Assembly (NCBI GenBank): GCA_965199685.1 | Contig: OZ241323.1 | Location: 124,001 to 188,000, forward strand | DNA: 64,000 nt | Direction of reading: 5' to 3' | Origin: SP5GCR1 sp965199685 | Lineage (GTDB): Bacteria; Pseudomonadota; Gammaproteobacteria; Poriferisulfidales; Oxydemutatoraceae | In this document: one piece after another, positions 32,746 to 41,989 of the stretch | Position numbering within the stretch: the first letter of the stretch is position 1 | Layout: every line of letters starts with the position of its first letter | The notes under the pieces: model-generated | Told to the model about the DNA's origin: nothing | What the model saw: only the letters and a program-made list of their open reading frames with translations | Databases searched by the model: none | Position numbers and translations under genes: made by a program

Positions 32746-34083
32746 ATGGTTGCAGCAACGGCACAAATGGCAAACCTTGCCGGCAGCAAATACGGCGAGC
32801 TAAAAAGACGTATTGGTTTCGTGCTAATGGCTCTGGTGATTTTCCGCTTGGGTAGCTTTATTCCGGTGCCGGGCATAGACCCGGTTCAAATGGCACAATT
32901 TTTTGAGCAGCAAAGTGGCACTATCTTGGCGATGTTCAACATGTTTTCCGGCGGTGCGCTGGAAAGGTTGAGTCTGTTTGCGTTGGGCGTGATGCCTTAT
33001 ATCTCTTCGGCGATTATTATGCAGCTGATGTCGGCGATCATACCCTACCTCAAAGAGCTAAAGAAGGAAGGCGAGCAAGGCCGCCGCACGATTACCAAAT
33101 ATACCCGCTACGGCACGGTTGTGCTTGCGACTTTTCAAGCAATTGGTGTTGCCATCGCCCTGCAAACTCAAAATGTATCTTATATTACCGGCTTTGGTTT
33201 TATCGCTGTGGTTGCCATTTCTCTGGTTACTGGGACAATGTTTTTGATGTGGCTGGGGGAGCAGATCAACGAGAGAGGGATAGGCAACGGCATCTCTATA
33301 TTGATCTTTGCCGGCATCGTTGCCGGACTGCCTTCTGCATTTGGTGGCACCTTAGAGTTGGCCAACACCGGCGAACTAGCCCCACCTTTGGTTATGTTGA
33401 TTTTGTTTTTGGCAGTTGCAGTGACTGCTTTTGTGGTATTTGCCGAAAAAGGACAACGACGAGTGACCATCAACTATGCGAGACAACAGCGCGGACAAAG
33501 GCTATTTTCTGCGCCGTCTAGCCATCTCCCGCTCAAGCTCAACATGGCAGGCGTGATTCCACCAATCTTTGCCTCCAGTATTATTTTGTTTCCGGCAACC
33601 CTAGGTCAGTGGTTTGGTCGCGCCGAAGGGATGGGATGGTTGTCGGAAATATCCAATGCGATGGCACCCGGTCAGCCGCTTTATATCGCTTTTTATGCTT
33701 TTGCGATTATGTTCTTTTGCTTTTTCTATACTGCGATCGTGTTTGATGCCAGAGAAACGGCAGACAACTTAAAGCGCGGCGGTGCGTTTATTCCGGGCAT
33801 ACGCCCCGGCGAGCAAACCGCAACCTTCATAGATGGTATACTCAGCCGTTTGACGGTGATGGGGGCTATTTATATCACTTTGGTTTGTTTGTTGCCTGAG
33901 TTTTTGATTTTATCGTGGAATGTGCCGTTTTATTTCGGTGGCACATCCTTGTTGATTATCGTTGTTGTCATTATGGATTTTATGTCACAATTACAGACCC
34001 ACCTAATGTCTCATCAATATGAGGGCTTGCTTAAGAAAGCAAACCTAAAACAACGCCGCGGCGCAAGCCGTAGATTAGTATGA
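32746..34083 (+). CDS. secY: Protein translocase subunit SecY
   Basis: The 445-residue, ten-helix inner membrane channel works with SecE, SecG and SecA. Landmarks are the IPVPGID plug region, MFSGGALERLSLFALGVMPY, NERGIGNGISI and the cytoplasmic loop with GGAFIPGIRPG. Length and position between rplO and rpmJ are standard. Confidence 0.98.
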   Translation: MVAATAQMANLAGSKYGELKRRIGFVLMALVIFRLGSFIPVPGIDPVQMAQFFEQQSGTILAMFNMFSGGALERLSLFALGVMPYISSAIIMQLMSAIIPYLKELKKEGEQGRRTITKYTRYGTVVLATFQAIGVAIALQTQNVSYITGFGFIAVVAISLVTGTMFLMWLGEQINERGIGNGISILIFAGIVAGLPSAFGGTLELANTGELAPPLVMLILFLAVAVTAFVVFAEKGQRRVTINYARQQRGQRLFSAPSSHLPLKLNMAGVIPPIFASSIILFPATLGQWFGRAEGMGWLSEISNAMAPGQPLYIAFYAFAIMFFCFFYTAIVFDARETADNLKRGGAFIPGIRPGEQTATFIDGILSRLTVMGAIYITLVCLLPEFLILSWNVPFYFGGTSLLIIVVVIMDFMSQLQTHLMSHQYEGLLKKANLKQRRGASRRLV

Positions 34084-34093
34084 CGGAGGTATT

Positions 34094-34207
34094 ATGAAAG
34101 TAGGTGCATCGGTTAAGAAAATATGTCGCAACTGCAAGTTGGTGCGCAGAAAAGGTGTGTTGCGAGTGATTTGCAAAGATCCTCGCCATAAGCAACGGCA
34201 AGGTTAA
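34094..34207 (+). CDS. rpmJ: Ribosomal protein L36 (zinc type)
   Basis: The 37-residue product has MKVGASVKKICRNCKL and CKDPRHKQRQG. The zinc ligands C11, C14, C27 and H32 are all present. GGAGG precedes the ATG by four bases. Confidence 0.95.
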   Translation: MKVGASVKKICRNCKLVRRKGVLRVICKDPRHKQRQG

Positions 34208-34237
34208 ATAAAGCTAGTGAAACAGTCGCAAGCAGTT

Positions 34238-34243
34238 TATAAT
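34238..34243 (+). promoter_or_regulatory. Possible internal promoter -10 element before rpsM
   Basis: The 87-base gap after rpmJ is the longest inside the cluster and holds a perfect TATAAT. The matching -35 position is weak (TAGTGA at 17-base spacing). E. coli has a secondary alpha-operon promoter in a comparable position, so this is plausible but unproven. Confidence 0.35.
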
Positions 34244-34294
34244 AATGCCCCTTTTCAGAGCCTTTCAACAACTAAAACAGGAAATTTTTAGAGT

Positions 34295-34651
34295 ATGGCA
34301 CGTATAGCAGGGGTTAATATACCTGATAATAAGCACGCTGAGATTGCCTTAACCGCCATATTCGGTATAGGCAGAACTCGCGCACGCGAAATTTGTGCGA
34401 ATACGAAAATCAAACCCAGCCGTAAGATCAAAGAGCTGTCCGATAGCGATTTGGACAAGTTGCGTCAGGAGGTTACGAATTACACGATAGAGGGCGATTT
34501 GCGCCGCGATATCAGCCTCAATATCAAACGGCTTAGAGATTTAGGATGCTATAGAGGCATACGACACAGACGAGGATTGCCGGTACGCGGTCAACGCACC
34601 AAGACCAATGCGCGTACTCGCAAAGGACCCAGACGACAAATGAAGAAGTAA
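34295..34651 (+). CDS. rpsM: Ribosomal protein S13
   Basis: The 118-residue product begins MARIAGVNIPDNKHAEIALT and has RHRRGLPVRGQRTKTNART. It is first gene of the alpha section and bridges to the 50S subunit. Confidence 0.97.
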   Translation: MARIAGVNIPDNKHAEIALTAIFGIGRTRAREICANTKIKPSRKIKELSDSDLDKLRQEVTNYTIEGDLRRDISLNIKRLRDLGCYRGIRHRRGLPVRGQRTKTNARTRKGPRRQMKK

Positions 34652-34660
34652 AGTAGTAAT

Positions 34661-35056
34661 ATGGCAAAAGCAAAGACTAAAGCGAAGACGCGTAAGAAAG
34701 TAAAGAAAGAAGTGCCTGAGGCGGTTGCCCACATTAACTCTTCTTTCAACAATACTATCGTCACCATTTCCGACCCCGAAGGCAAGACCCTGTGCTGGTC
34801 TAGTGCGGGTGCTGCAGGATTCAAGGGTTCGCGCAAAAGCACGCCGTTTGCCGCACAGATTGCCGCTACTCAGGCGGCGGAACGAGCACAGCAATACGGT
34901 GTGAAGAGGGTCAAAGTGCAAGTGAGAGGTCCTGGACCCGGCCGAGAGTCGGCTATACGCGCATTGCATGCAGTTGGTTTTAGTGTCACCAGCATTACTG
35001 ATGTGACACCACTTCCGCACAACGGGTGCAGACCTCCCAAGAAACGCAGGATTTAA
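34661..35056 (+). CDS. rpsK: Ribosomal protein S11
   Basis: The 131-residue product has AHINSSFNNTIVTISDPEG and the conserved end NGCRPPKKRRI. It forms the platform near the mRNA exit. Confidence 0.98.
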   Translation: MAKAKTKAKTRKKVKKEVPEAVAHINSSFNNTIVTISDPEGKTLCWSSAGAAGFKGSRKSTPFAAQIAATQAAERAQQYGVKRVKVQVRGPGPGRESAIRALHAVGFSVTSITDVTPLPHNGCRPPKKRRI

Positions 35057-35069
35057 GGAGACGATAACA

Positions 35070-35693
35070 ATGGCACGCTATTTAGGCCCTACATGCAAAC
35101 TCAGCAGACGCGAAGGCACAGACCTGTTTCTAAAAGGGCGCGGTCGTCCATTGGACGGGAAGAAGTGCAATATGTCGAGATCACCCGGACTACAGCTAGA
35201 AAGACGTCCGCGCCAAACCGATTATGGTATACAGCTACGAGAAAAACAAAAATTGCGTCGTATTTACGGCGTGCTGGAAAGACAGTTCAGAAACTACTAT
35301 AAGAAAGCCGCTAAAGAACGCGGTTCTACTGGCGAGAATTTATTACGATTACTGGAGAGCAGATTAGACAATGTGGTATATCGTTCGGGATTCGGTTCTA
35401 CCCGTGCGGAATGTCGCCAACTGGTGAGTCATAAGGCGGTTATGGTCAACGGTACCGTAGTCAATATACCCTCGTATCAAGTCAAACCATCCGATAAGAT
35501 CGCAATCACCGACAAGGCAAAAGCACAGCTTAGAATCAAAGACGCAATAGATATTGCCGAGCAGCTTGGCTTTGTAGAGTGGATTAAGGTTGATACCAAA
35601 GCCTTTGAAGCGGAATTCAAATCTTATCCGCAACGTTCAGATTTACCCCAAGAAATTAACGAGTCGCTCGTAGTAGAGTTGTACTCTAAGTAA
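35070..35693 (+). CDS. rpsD: Ribosomal protein S4
   Basis: The 207-residue product has GPTCKLSRREGTDLF and the S4 domain (LESRLDNVVYRSGFGSTRAE). It is a primary 16S rRNA binder and in E. coli the alpha-operon repressor. Confidence 0.98.
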   Translation: MARYLGPTCKLSRREGTDLFLKGRGRPLDGKKCNMSRSPGLQLERRPRQTDYGIQLREKQKLRRIYGVLERQFRNYYKKAAKERGSTGENLLRLLESRLDNVVYRSGFGSTRAECRQLVSHKAVMVNGTVVNIPSYQVKPSDKIAITDKAKAQLRIKDAIDIAEQLGFVEWIKVDTKAFEAEFKSYPQRSDLPQEINESLVVELYSK

Positions 35694-35715
35694 ACTCAAT
35701 CATAAGGAGGCAAGC

Positions 35716-36720
35716 GTGAGCTATACTAATTTATTAAGACCCGGTTCGGTTGAAATACAGAGATTTTCCGACAATCATGTGCGGGTTTCTATACAGCCGT
35801 TGGAGCGTGGTTTTGGGCATACCTTAGGCAATGCCATGCGTCGCGTTTTGTTTTCGGCAATGGAAGGAGCTTCCGTTGTGGAAGCAAAAATCGCTAATGT
35901 GTTGCACGAATATTCTACCCTTGAAGGGGTGCAGGAGGATGTTGTAGATATACTGCTCAATTTGAAAGGATTGGCAATTAGGCTATACGAGAAAGACTCA
36001 ACGATGGTGCATGTGCATAAAAAAGGCAAGGGTGTGGTTACTGGTGCCGATATACAAGTGGAAGAAACGGTTGAAATTGCCAACAAGAACCATGTTATCG
36101 CACATCTGAGCGATAGGGGTGAGTTGGAAATGGATCTGTGGATTGAAAAAGGACGAGGCTACCAGCCGGCAGTTGTGCGCAAAGAGAAAAAAGAAAATCA
36201 GGTCGTAGGTAGCTTATTACTTGATGCCAGTTTCAGCCCGATTAAAAAGGTATCGTATAACGTTGAAAGCACCCGCGTGGGCGACCGTACCGATTTGGAT
36301 AAACTGATATTAGAATTAGAGACCAACGGCACGGTCAGCGCAGAGGAGCTTGTTAGCCAAGCAGCAATCACACTACATTCGCAACTGAACGTTTTCGTTA
36401 ATCTTGAAGAAATTGAAATCACTGAGCAGGAGAGTGCCAAAAACGAAATAGATGAACTCTTGATGAAGCCGGTGGAGGAAGTTGACCTGACCGTCCGCTC
36501 GGCAAATTGTTTGAAATCTGAGAAAATATACTATCTAGGTGATTTGGTGGTTAGATCAGAAATGGACTTAATGAGAACACCCAATCTGGGCAAGAAGTCT
36601 TTAACCGAGATCAAAAACATGCTTGCCGATTTCGGCTTGCGCTTGGGTATGGAAGTTGAGAACTGGCCGCCGGCTAAATTGACTTCTAGCTGGACGGCAG
36701 GTCGCCCGGGTAGAGAATAG
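35716..36720 (+). CDS. rpoA: RNA polymerase alpha subunit
   Basis: The 334-residue product has the N-terminal dimerisation domain (ERGFGHTLGNAMRRVLFSAM) and the C-terminal DNA-binding domain (RSANCLKSEKIYYLGDLV, LGKKSLTEIKNML). AAGGAGG precedes a GTG start. Confidence 0.98.
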   Translation: MSYTNLLRPGSVEIQRFSDNHVRVSIQPLERGFGHTLGNAMRRVLFSAMEGASVVEAKIANVLHEYSTLEGVQEDVVDILLNLKGLAIRLYEKDSTMVHVHKKGKGVVTGADIQVEETVEIANKNHVIAHLSDRGELEMDLWIEKGRGYQPAVVRKEKKENQVVGSLLLDASFSPIKKVSYNVESTRVGDRTDLDKLILELETNGTVSAEELVSQAAITLHSQLNVFVNLEEIEITEQESAKNEIDELLMKPVEEVDLTVRSANCLKSEKIYYLGDLVVRSEMDLMRTPNLGKKSLTEIKNMLADFGLRLGMEVENWPPAKLTSSWTAGRPGRE

Positions 36721-36760
36721 CAGAGTTAGCAGAGTTAGAAGAGATTAAACTGAGGAAACC

Positions 36761-37153
36761 ATGCGCCATCTTAATTCGGGTAGAAAACTCAATGTCACTC
36801 CGTCACATCGCAAAGCCCTCTTTGCAAATATGTCGGTATCGCTGATTGAACACGAGAAAATACACACAACGCTTACCCGAGCGAAAGAACTGAGACGGGT
36901 TATAGAACCTATCATCACGCTCGCTAAGAACGATAATGTTGCCGCACGCAGGCGCGCCTTTGCCAAACTGCGCGATAACGCGGCAGTCAATAAATTATTC
37001 ACCGACCTCGGCCCCTATTATCGTGAACGCCCCGGTGGCTATCTGCGAATCCTCAAACACGGCTTTCGCAAAGGAGATAATGCCCCAATGGCTTATGTAT
37101 GCCTGGTCGGTCGTGAAGAACAAGAACCAGAACAAACACCACCCACCACATAA
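36761..37153 (+). CDS. rplQ: Ribosomal protein L17
   Basis: The 130-residue product starts MRHLNSGRKLNVTPSHRKAL and has GPYYRERPGGYLRILK. It is last gene of the cluster. A MITE-like element begins 26 bases after its stop. Confidence 0.97.
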   Translation: MRHLNSGRKLNVTPSHRKALFANMSVSLIEHEKIHTTLTRAKELRRVIEPIITLAKNDNVAARRRAFAKLRDNAAVNKLFTDLGPYYRERPGGYLRILKHGFRKGDNAPMAYVCLVGREEQEPEQTPPTT

Positions 37154-37179
37154 CCACGCAAACCACCCTGACGCGTTGT

Positions 37180-37311
37180 GAGGGTGTTGAAAAAGTATCT
37201 GCATTAGTACATTCCCCTCCTTTGGAGGGGTGGCAGGCGAAGCCTGACGGGGTGGTTGTTGATAACTAGATGAATAAGTATTTGTAATCATCTAGATTTT
37301 TCAGCAGTCTC
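37180..37311. mobile_element. MITE-like repeat directly downstream of rplQ
   Basis: The ends are GAGGGTGTTGAAAAAGT and AGATTTTTCAGCAGTCTC, an imperfect inverted pair related to the 141-bp MITEs. The CCCCTCC-ttt-GGAGGGG and CAGGC-gaa-GCCTG hairpins lie inside. The right half differs from the other copies. No convincing target duplication is visible. Its hairpins could affect the 3' end of the ribosomal transcript. Confidence 0.7.
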
Positions 37312-37361
37312 AATATGTTATATAATTGTATATAAATAAAAATCGGTTAAAGGAAAATGAA

Positions 37362-38003
37362 ATGAATTTACTATCTATATTAGACACCACTATGTCTGTC
37401 TTGTCTGCAGGAATCCTCGTTTACATAATCGCGTGGTATGCTACAACAAAATCAAAATTGAAAGATTTAGAAGAAATTAGAAAAAACGCGCCAGGTCTTC
37501 TCAGAGGACTTAAGTTAATAGAAGAAATTCGTGAAAAAATAAGTGGTCTTATTGGAAGAGTAGATACTCTTTCTGATCAAGTGGCTGCCTCTAGAGGTAA
37601 AGAAATATATAAAAACAAAAGCCCTGTGTCATTGAGTGAATATGGGGAATCACTGTCTAAAAAGATAGATGTAAAGTCTGTTACTGATAGATATAGAGAG
37701 CAACTTACTAAGAGAGCTAAAAAACGAAAGATGAATGCTTATCAAATACAGCAAAGTTGTTTTGATTTTGCACAAAATCAAATCGCAAAAGACTTAGAAG
37801 AAAATAGTAAAGAACAATATGATCAGCTAGCTAGTGTAGCTTTTAACGAAGGTATTCAAATAGGAGATTTAATGCGGGTTTTAGGACTAATACTAAGAGA
37901 TCAAGTATTGAAAGCCTGTGACATATCCGTTAGTGATATTGATTCAAAAACTCAGAAATCTGAGGTAGGTGTTGCAGATACAAATCCTCCGAATAACTAT
38001 TAA
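37362..38003 (+). CDS. Membrane-anchored coiled-coil protein of unknown function
   Basis: The 213-residue product starts at the ATG following AAAGGA. It has an N-terminal membrane segment (about residues 9-27), a short coiled coil, and a soluble part with SPVSLSEYGESLSKKI and FDFAQNQIAKDL. This part resembles a widespread hypothetical protein found near defence or mobile genes. I do not assign a function. It is followed after 110 bases by another small membrane protein. Confidence 0.55.
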   Translation: MNLLSILDTTMSVLSAGILVYIIAWYATTKSKLKDLEEIRKNAPGLLRGLKLIEEIREKISGLIGRVDTLSDQVAASRGKEIYKNKSPVSLSEYGESLSKKIDVKSVTDRYREQLTKRAKKRKMNAYQIQQSCFDFAQNQIAKDLEENSKEQYDQLASVAFNEGIQIGDLMRVLGLILRDQVLKACDISVSDIDSKTQKSEVGVADTNPPNNY

Positions 38004-38113
38004 AAGAACTTTGCTCACTGGAGCAGAGAATGAAATCTATGTGAAATAGTGAGTGGCGAAGTTATGCACTGGTCTTATAATAGTATTTTGATCACAACAA
38101 ACTAAGATTATCT

Positions 38114-38338
38114 ATGTCAAAAATAGCACTTTATAACGCACTAACAAAGTTAGGATTAGACCATGATGAGGCAAAGGAAGCGGTTGCCGATGTCGCTAGT
38201 AATAAAGATGCTGTAACAAAGGTGGATTTAGCGAACCTAGAAACAAGATTAGTAAAACATATGTATGCAGCAGCTGGAATAATAATCATAGTCAATGTAG
38301 CAGCGACTGGATTGATGCTAAGACTTTTTATGATGTGA
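38114..38338 (+). CDS. DUF1640-like small membrane protein (copy 3)
   Basis: The 74-residue product has MSKIALYNALTKLGLDHDEA and KEAVADVASNKDAVTK, nearly the same N-terminus as copy 1, but the coiled-coil repeats are reduced to one unit before the membrane segment (AAGIIIIVNVAATGLML). It is a short version of the same family. Confidence 0.6.
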   Translation: MSKIALYNALTKLGLDHDEAKEAVADVASNKDAVTKVDLANLETRLVKHMYAAAGIIIIVNVAATGLMLRLFMM

Positions 38339-38535
38339 TAGATTTTCATAGCCAACCTTTTTATTCCCCTCCTGCGGAGAGGTGGCCTATGAATTTCGTA
38401 AGGTATGTGTTTAACAATCATGATGTCGGCATTTTCTGACAGAATGTCCGTGCCCTGTATCCACTTAATTGATAATCTGCGCTACGCCTGCAACAGCATT
38501 GTGTGAACCACACAGACTTATATGCAGAAAACAGG
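38339..38535. other. Intergenic stretch with a partial repeat module
   Basis: A half hairpin module (CCCCTCC-tgc-GGAGAGG, 38367-38383) lies here, followed by fragments of the gtgtttaacaatcatg segment. No gene is seen. Confidence 0.5.
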
Positions 38536-41220
38536 CTACTGGTATTTCCTAAATGTATCAATAAGACCTTGAAAGTCAACAGGTCTATATCTTTCAAAGC
38601 CTTCTTGGTCTACAAACACAAAGCCATATTTTGCTCTGAATCCTTGGTTATTCATATCTTTACACCATTGTTTCAAACGATGAAGTTTTAAGGAGTCATT
38701 CTCATCTACACGCCCTTTAGTCTCAACGACATACACTTCATTTTCGGATTTTTGTACGAGAAAGTCCGGATAGTAATTTTTGATATCTCCGTCCACATTT
38801 TTGTAGTCTAAATACTGACCTATATTGATATAGTTTTTGGTGTAAGAAATAATGTCATCGCAATTTTCTAAAAATGCTATAAATTCCTTTTCTAAATTAT
38901 TATCTCCGATACTTTTATTGAAAACACTCTTTTTAGGAAGAATAATCATATTCTCTTTCCCTTTTACAATAAAAGGTTTGGTGTCGGTCAGCTTAATGGA
39001 GGAATCTTTAGGGCTTACCTGTTCATGCTGTTTGATTGTCAGAATATTAATTTCTTTGATGAAAGTCTCAATAATGAGTCTAGTGACATCGGATTTTGAT
39101 AGATTTAAGATTGTGTTGATGTCATCTAGCTTAACGGGCTTTTCAAATAAGTGATCTCGTATGAACTCTTTGACCTTTCCGTATATAACATTGTACCCGC
39201 TGGGATACCTTAGCTCTCTTATGATTGTGCCTGCGAAAAAACCTATAATATTTCTGTAATCCAAAACTTCCGCATCATCTAGTGTAGTTGTATGCGAATA
39301 AGAGGGTTGCTCCTCTTTAACCGCCATGTAATTAAAATGAATTTTTCTTTTGCCTTTTGATTCCATTTTTTTCAACGAAAGTTTTTTCATATTGAATTTT
39401 CCGGGATCTAAAAGAGATAGATCTTCGTACTCTCTGTAATTTCTAGGTTTTAGAACGGGTATTGTTATGTTAAGTTTTGCTATGTCCTTTGACTTATTTT
39501 CCCTATCAACTGCTACGATTATCGGAGTTTTAGGAGGAGTATCATCTCCCATCCCTTCGTATTCAAGTTCAACACCTTCTTGCTCAACGCCTTTTACAAA
39601 TTTCATAAAGTTTTTAGTGCCGATAACGCTCACTTTTTCTTCAGCACCACTGCCTCCATCTGCATACATAAGCCGCAGTCCTCTTCCCAAGGTTTGTTCC
39701 GGGAGAATCTCTGATTCATATTCTCTCAAGCCTACGATGGTGGTAACATTTTTAACATCCCAGCCTTCCTTCAAAACTAGAACGGAAACAATAGCCTTAT
39801 AGGGATTATCAAATTTATCAATTTCGTTCGCTTGCTTTCTTAATTTATCTAATTCTTTTTTTTTCTTACCTGTTTGCGACTCACTAATCTCTCCGTTTTT
39901 CTTTGTATGAATTGATAGAACGGCATCTTTTAATTCAGGAAATGTGGTTTCAAGGTAGTTGGCAACTTCGTCGCAATTTTTTGTGTCATCAGTCATAACG
40001 AAAAGAATGGACTTTTTATCTAGTTTAAGGTTTTCATCGTAAGTCTTTTTCCATTCCTTAAATCCGAGGTGGATATAGTCTTCGTATTTCTCTGTATATC
40101 TAGAGGACTTTTTTTCTATTAGTTTTTTGTAGCTATCATCATCTGGCAACACCGGATGTTTGACGATATTTTGGGCGATGGCTTCTACCAGAGGATAATC
40201 GGATATGGTTTGCACAAAGATAGCTCCATTATTGTGTTTGGGGGTAGCGGTAACATCAATCTGCAAAGATAAAAATTTATCTTTTTGTATTAGATGGTTA
40301 TGTATATCTTGAATAGACTGAAACCAAATTAACTTTTCATCGTGAATATGATGCGCTTCATCATTAAAAACTACAAGTTCGTCGACACCTCGCACAATGT
40401 CTCCTAAATCTATCTTGGAATCTGTAGTTTTAGCCACAGGTTTATTCCCTAAAAAGTACTCTGTTGTATCGTTGTCTTCGTAAGAGGGCGGCAAGTCGTT
40501 TCTGGAGTAGACTCGGTGAATGTTAGTAAGAAAAATGTTGCCTAAAGGTTGCACTATGTTTAATTCGTCTTGTATATGCAAAGTCATCTGAAAGTCGCTT
40601 CGCCAATTTCTACCACCATAACCATCCACTGGCAAGATAGGGTCGCTATGGAAGATCTTAAGCCCATCAAAGTCTGCTCTCAATCTATCTAAGACGATGA
40701 TGTTGGGGGCAACGATAAGAAAGTTTCTTGAAAGTTGCGAGTTTTCCTCGTATGTTTTATGGAAATAAGACCACGCTAGAAGCAGGCTTATTACTTTGGT
40801 TTTTCCCGACCCTGTTGCCATCTTGATCACATATCGCGTCCATGTTTCCTTAAACATATCAGGAATTAAATCTTCCCATGAACTAAATCTCGCTATCAAG
40901 GTGTTAGGGTCTCTAGCCTTTACTACATCGTATAAGTAAATGATTGTTTCAACGGCTTCTCTCTGGGCAAAGTAATATTGAAAATAGCTGTTATCGCCAT
41001 TGGATTCTAATGTGTGTTCGTTTCCAAACCACCAATCAAGAAGAAACCTACTGGTATCGCTGGCTCCTTCATAATTGCATTTTCGCCATTCATAAACTTC
41101 TTTTCTGATACTCTGAACCAGTGGGGGAAACTTACTGTATTCCTCTGCACTGGGAGACCATCTCATTTCCGGAGGAATTATCTCATGCGGTGACTTTGGG
41201 AATTTTTTGTTTAGAGCCAT
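38536..41220 (-). CDS. res: Type III-like restriction enzyme, helicase-nuclease subunit
   Basis: The 894-residue product is an SF2 helicase: motif I ATGSGKT (135-141), motif II DEAH (287-290), VTATP (323-327), EGWDVKNV (motif V) and LGRGLRLM (motif VI). A C-terminal PD-(D/E)xK nuclease has PD at 818-819 and ETK at 833-835. This is the order seen in Res subunits, which translocate or switch on DNA and cut beside unmodified sites together with Mod. It is last gene of a five-gene minus-strand operon, 10 bases after the DUF4145 gene. All catalytic motifs look intact. Confidence 0.9.
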   Translation of the reverse strand: MALNKKFPKSPHEIIPPEMRWSPSAEEYSKFPPLVQSIRKEVYEWRKCNYEGASDTSRFLLDWWFGNEHTLESNGDNSYFQYYFAQREAVETIIYLYDVVKARDPNTLIARFSSWEDLIPDMFKETWTRYVIKMATGSGKTKVISLLLAWSYFHKTYEENSQLSRNFLIVAPNIIVLDRLRADFDGLKIFHSDPILPVDGYGGRNWRSDFQMTLHIQDELNIVQPLGNIFLTNIHRVYSRNDLPPSYEDNDTTEYFLGNKPVAKTTDSKIDLGDIVRGVDELVVFNDEAHHIHDEKLIWFQSIQDIHNHLIQKDKFLSLQIDVTATPKHNNGAIFVQTISDYPLVEAIAQNIVKHPVLPDDDSYKKLIEKKSSRYTEKYEDYIHLGFKEWKKTYDENLKLDKKSILFVMTDDTKNCDEVANYLETTFPELKDAVLSIHTKKNGEISESQTGKKKKELDKLRKQANEIDKFDNPYKAIVSVLVLKEGWDVKNVTTIVGLREYESEILPEQTLGRGLRLMYADGGSGAEEKVSVIGTKNFMKFVKGVEQEGVELEYEGMGDDTPPKTPIIVAVDRENKSKDIAKLNITIPVLKPRNYREYEDLSLLDPGKFNMKKLSLKKMESKGKRKIHFNYMAVKEEQPSYSHTTTLDDAEVLDYRNIIGFFAGTIIRELRYPSGYNVIYGKVKEFIRDHLFEKPVKLDDINTILNLSKSDVTRLIIETFIKEINILTIKQHEQVSPKDSSIKLTDTKPFIVKGKENMIILPKKSVFNKSIGDNNLEKEFIAFLENCDDIISYTKNYINIGQYLDYKNVDGDIKNYYPDFLVQKSENEVYVVETKGRVDENDSLKLHRLKQWCKDMNNQGFRAKYGFVFVDQEGFERYRPVDFQGLIDTFRKYQ

Positions 41221-41230
41221 GATTAGTTAT

Positions 41231-41986
41231 TTATTTGGAGTCTCTGTTTTCAATCCCTGCTTTTTTAGCTTTTTGCAAGATAGCTTTTAATTCCTTTGCT
41301 TTTTTATTTTCGGTTATAGTTTTCTCAACTATCGTATTTACAAGCATAAATAATCCGTCTAATACATATTCATTATCCTTATTCTCTAGATCAATTATTC
41401 CTGCATGTGCACCTCCCTCGTTTCCATATTCTTTAATTATGTCTAGATTTTCAATAACCTGCGAGGGCAGTCCTTTCTTTTTTAAGTTTTCAATTCTTTT
41501 ATATAAGCTACCCTTCGTTTCTCCTAGATGTGCGGTTAGTTGTTCCAGAGAGACTCGCAATAGCGCAGCGGAAGCTCTAACTGAGTAAGGCTGTACTTGG
41601 CGTGCCTCTTCATAAGTTTTCTTTACATTTTCGGGCATATCTTCGTGAGGAGGTGGGGCTGTGGAAACCGAAGGATAAACCATTTTTTGGTCTACCCAAA
41701 AGGAAAATTTACCACAATCTGTGTTTGAGCATGTTGCTAAAAAATAAGGTCTATTAATAGCACTCAAAAATTCGGGTTTAATCTCATTGAGAAATTTGCT
41801 AATACATCTTTGATCATAGCTATCTATTTTCCCTCTGTAATCCAGAAACATCTGATACTGATGATTAAACAGGCTGTTAAGCAGGTTCTTATCATTACTC
41901 CATATCTGAGTTGTTACTATCCTGCAATAAGGGCAAGTGAAAGAATTTGCTAGAAACTTCGGTGGCTTATATTGGTTCTCTGTCAT
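41231..41986 (-). CDS. DUF4145-domain protein with zinc-ribbon cysteines
   Basis: The 251-residue product has two CxxC-like pairs (CPYC at about 18-21, CSNTDC at about 86-91) that could bind zinc. A helical domain with SVRASAALLRVSLEQL and ENLDIIKEYGNEGGAH is characteristic of DUF4145. Such domains are often found in or beside restriction genes. It lies three bases after mod and ten before res, so co-expression with them is likely. A direct role in the restriction complex is inference. Confidence 0.75.
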   Translation of the reverse strand: MTENQYKPPKFLANSFTCPYCRIVTTQIWSNDKNLLNSLFNHQYQMFLDYRGKIDSYDQRCISKFLNEIKPEFLSAINRPYFLATCSNTDCGKFSFWVDQKMVYPSVSTAPPPHEDMPENVKKTYEEARQVQPYSVRASAALLRVSLEQLTAHLGETKGSLYKRIENLKKKGLPSQVIENLDIIKEYGNEGGAHAGIIDLENKDNEYVLDGLFMLVNTIVEKTITENKKAKELKAILQKAKKAGIENRDSK

Positions 41987-41989
41987 GGC

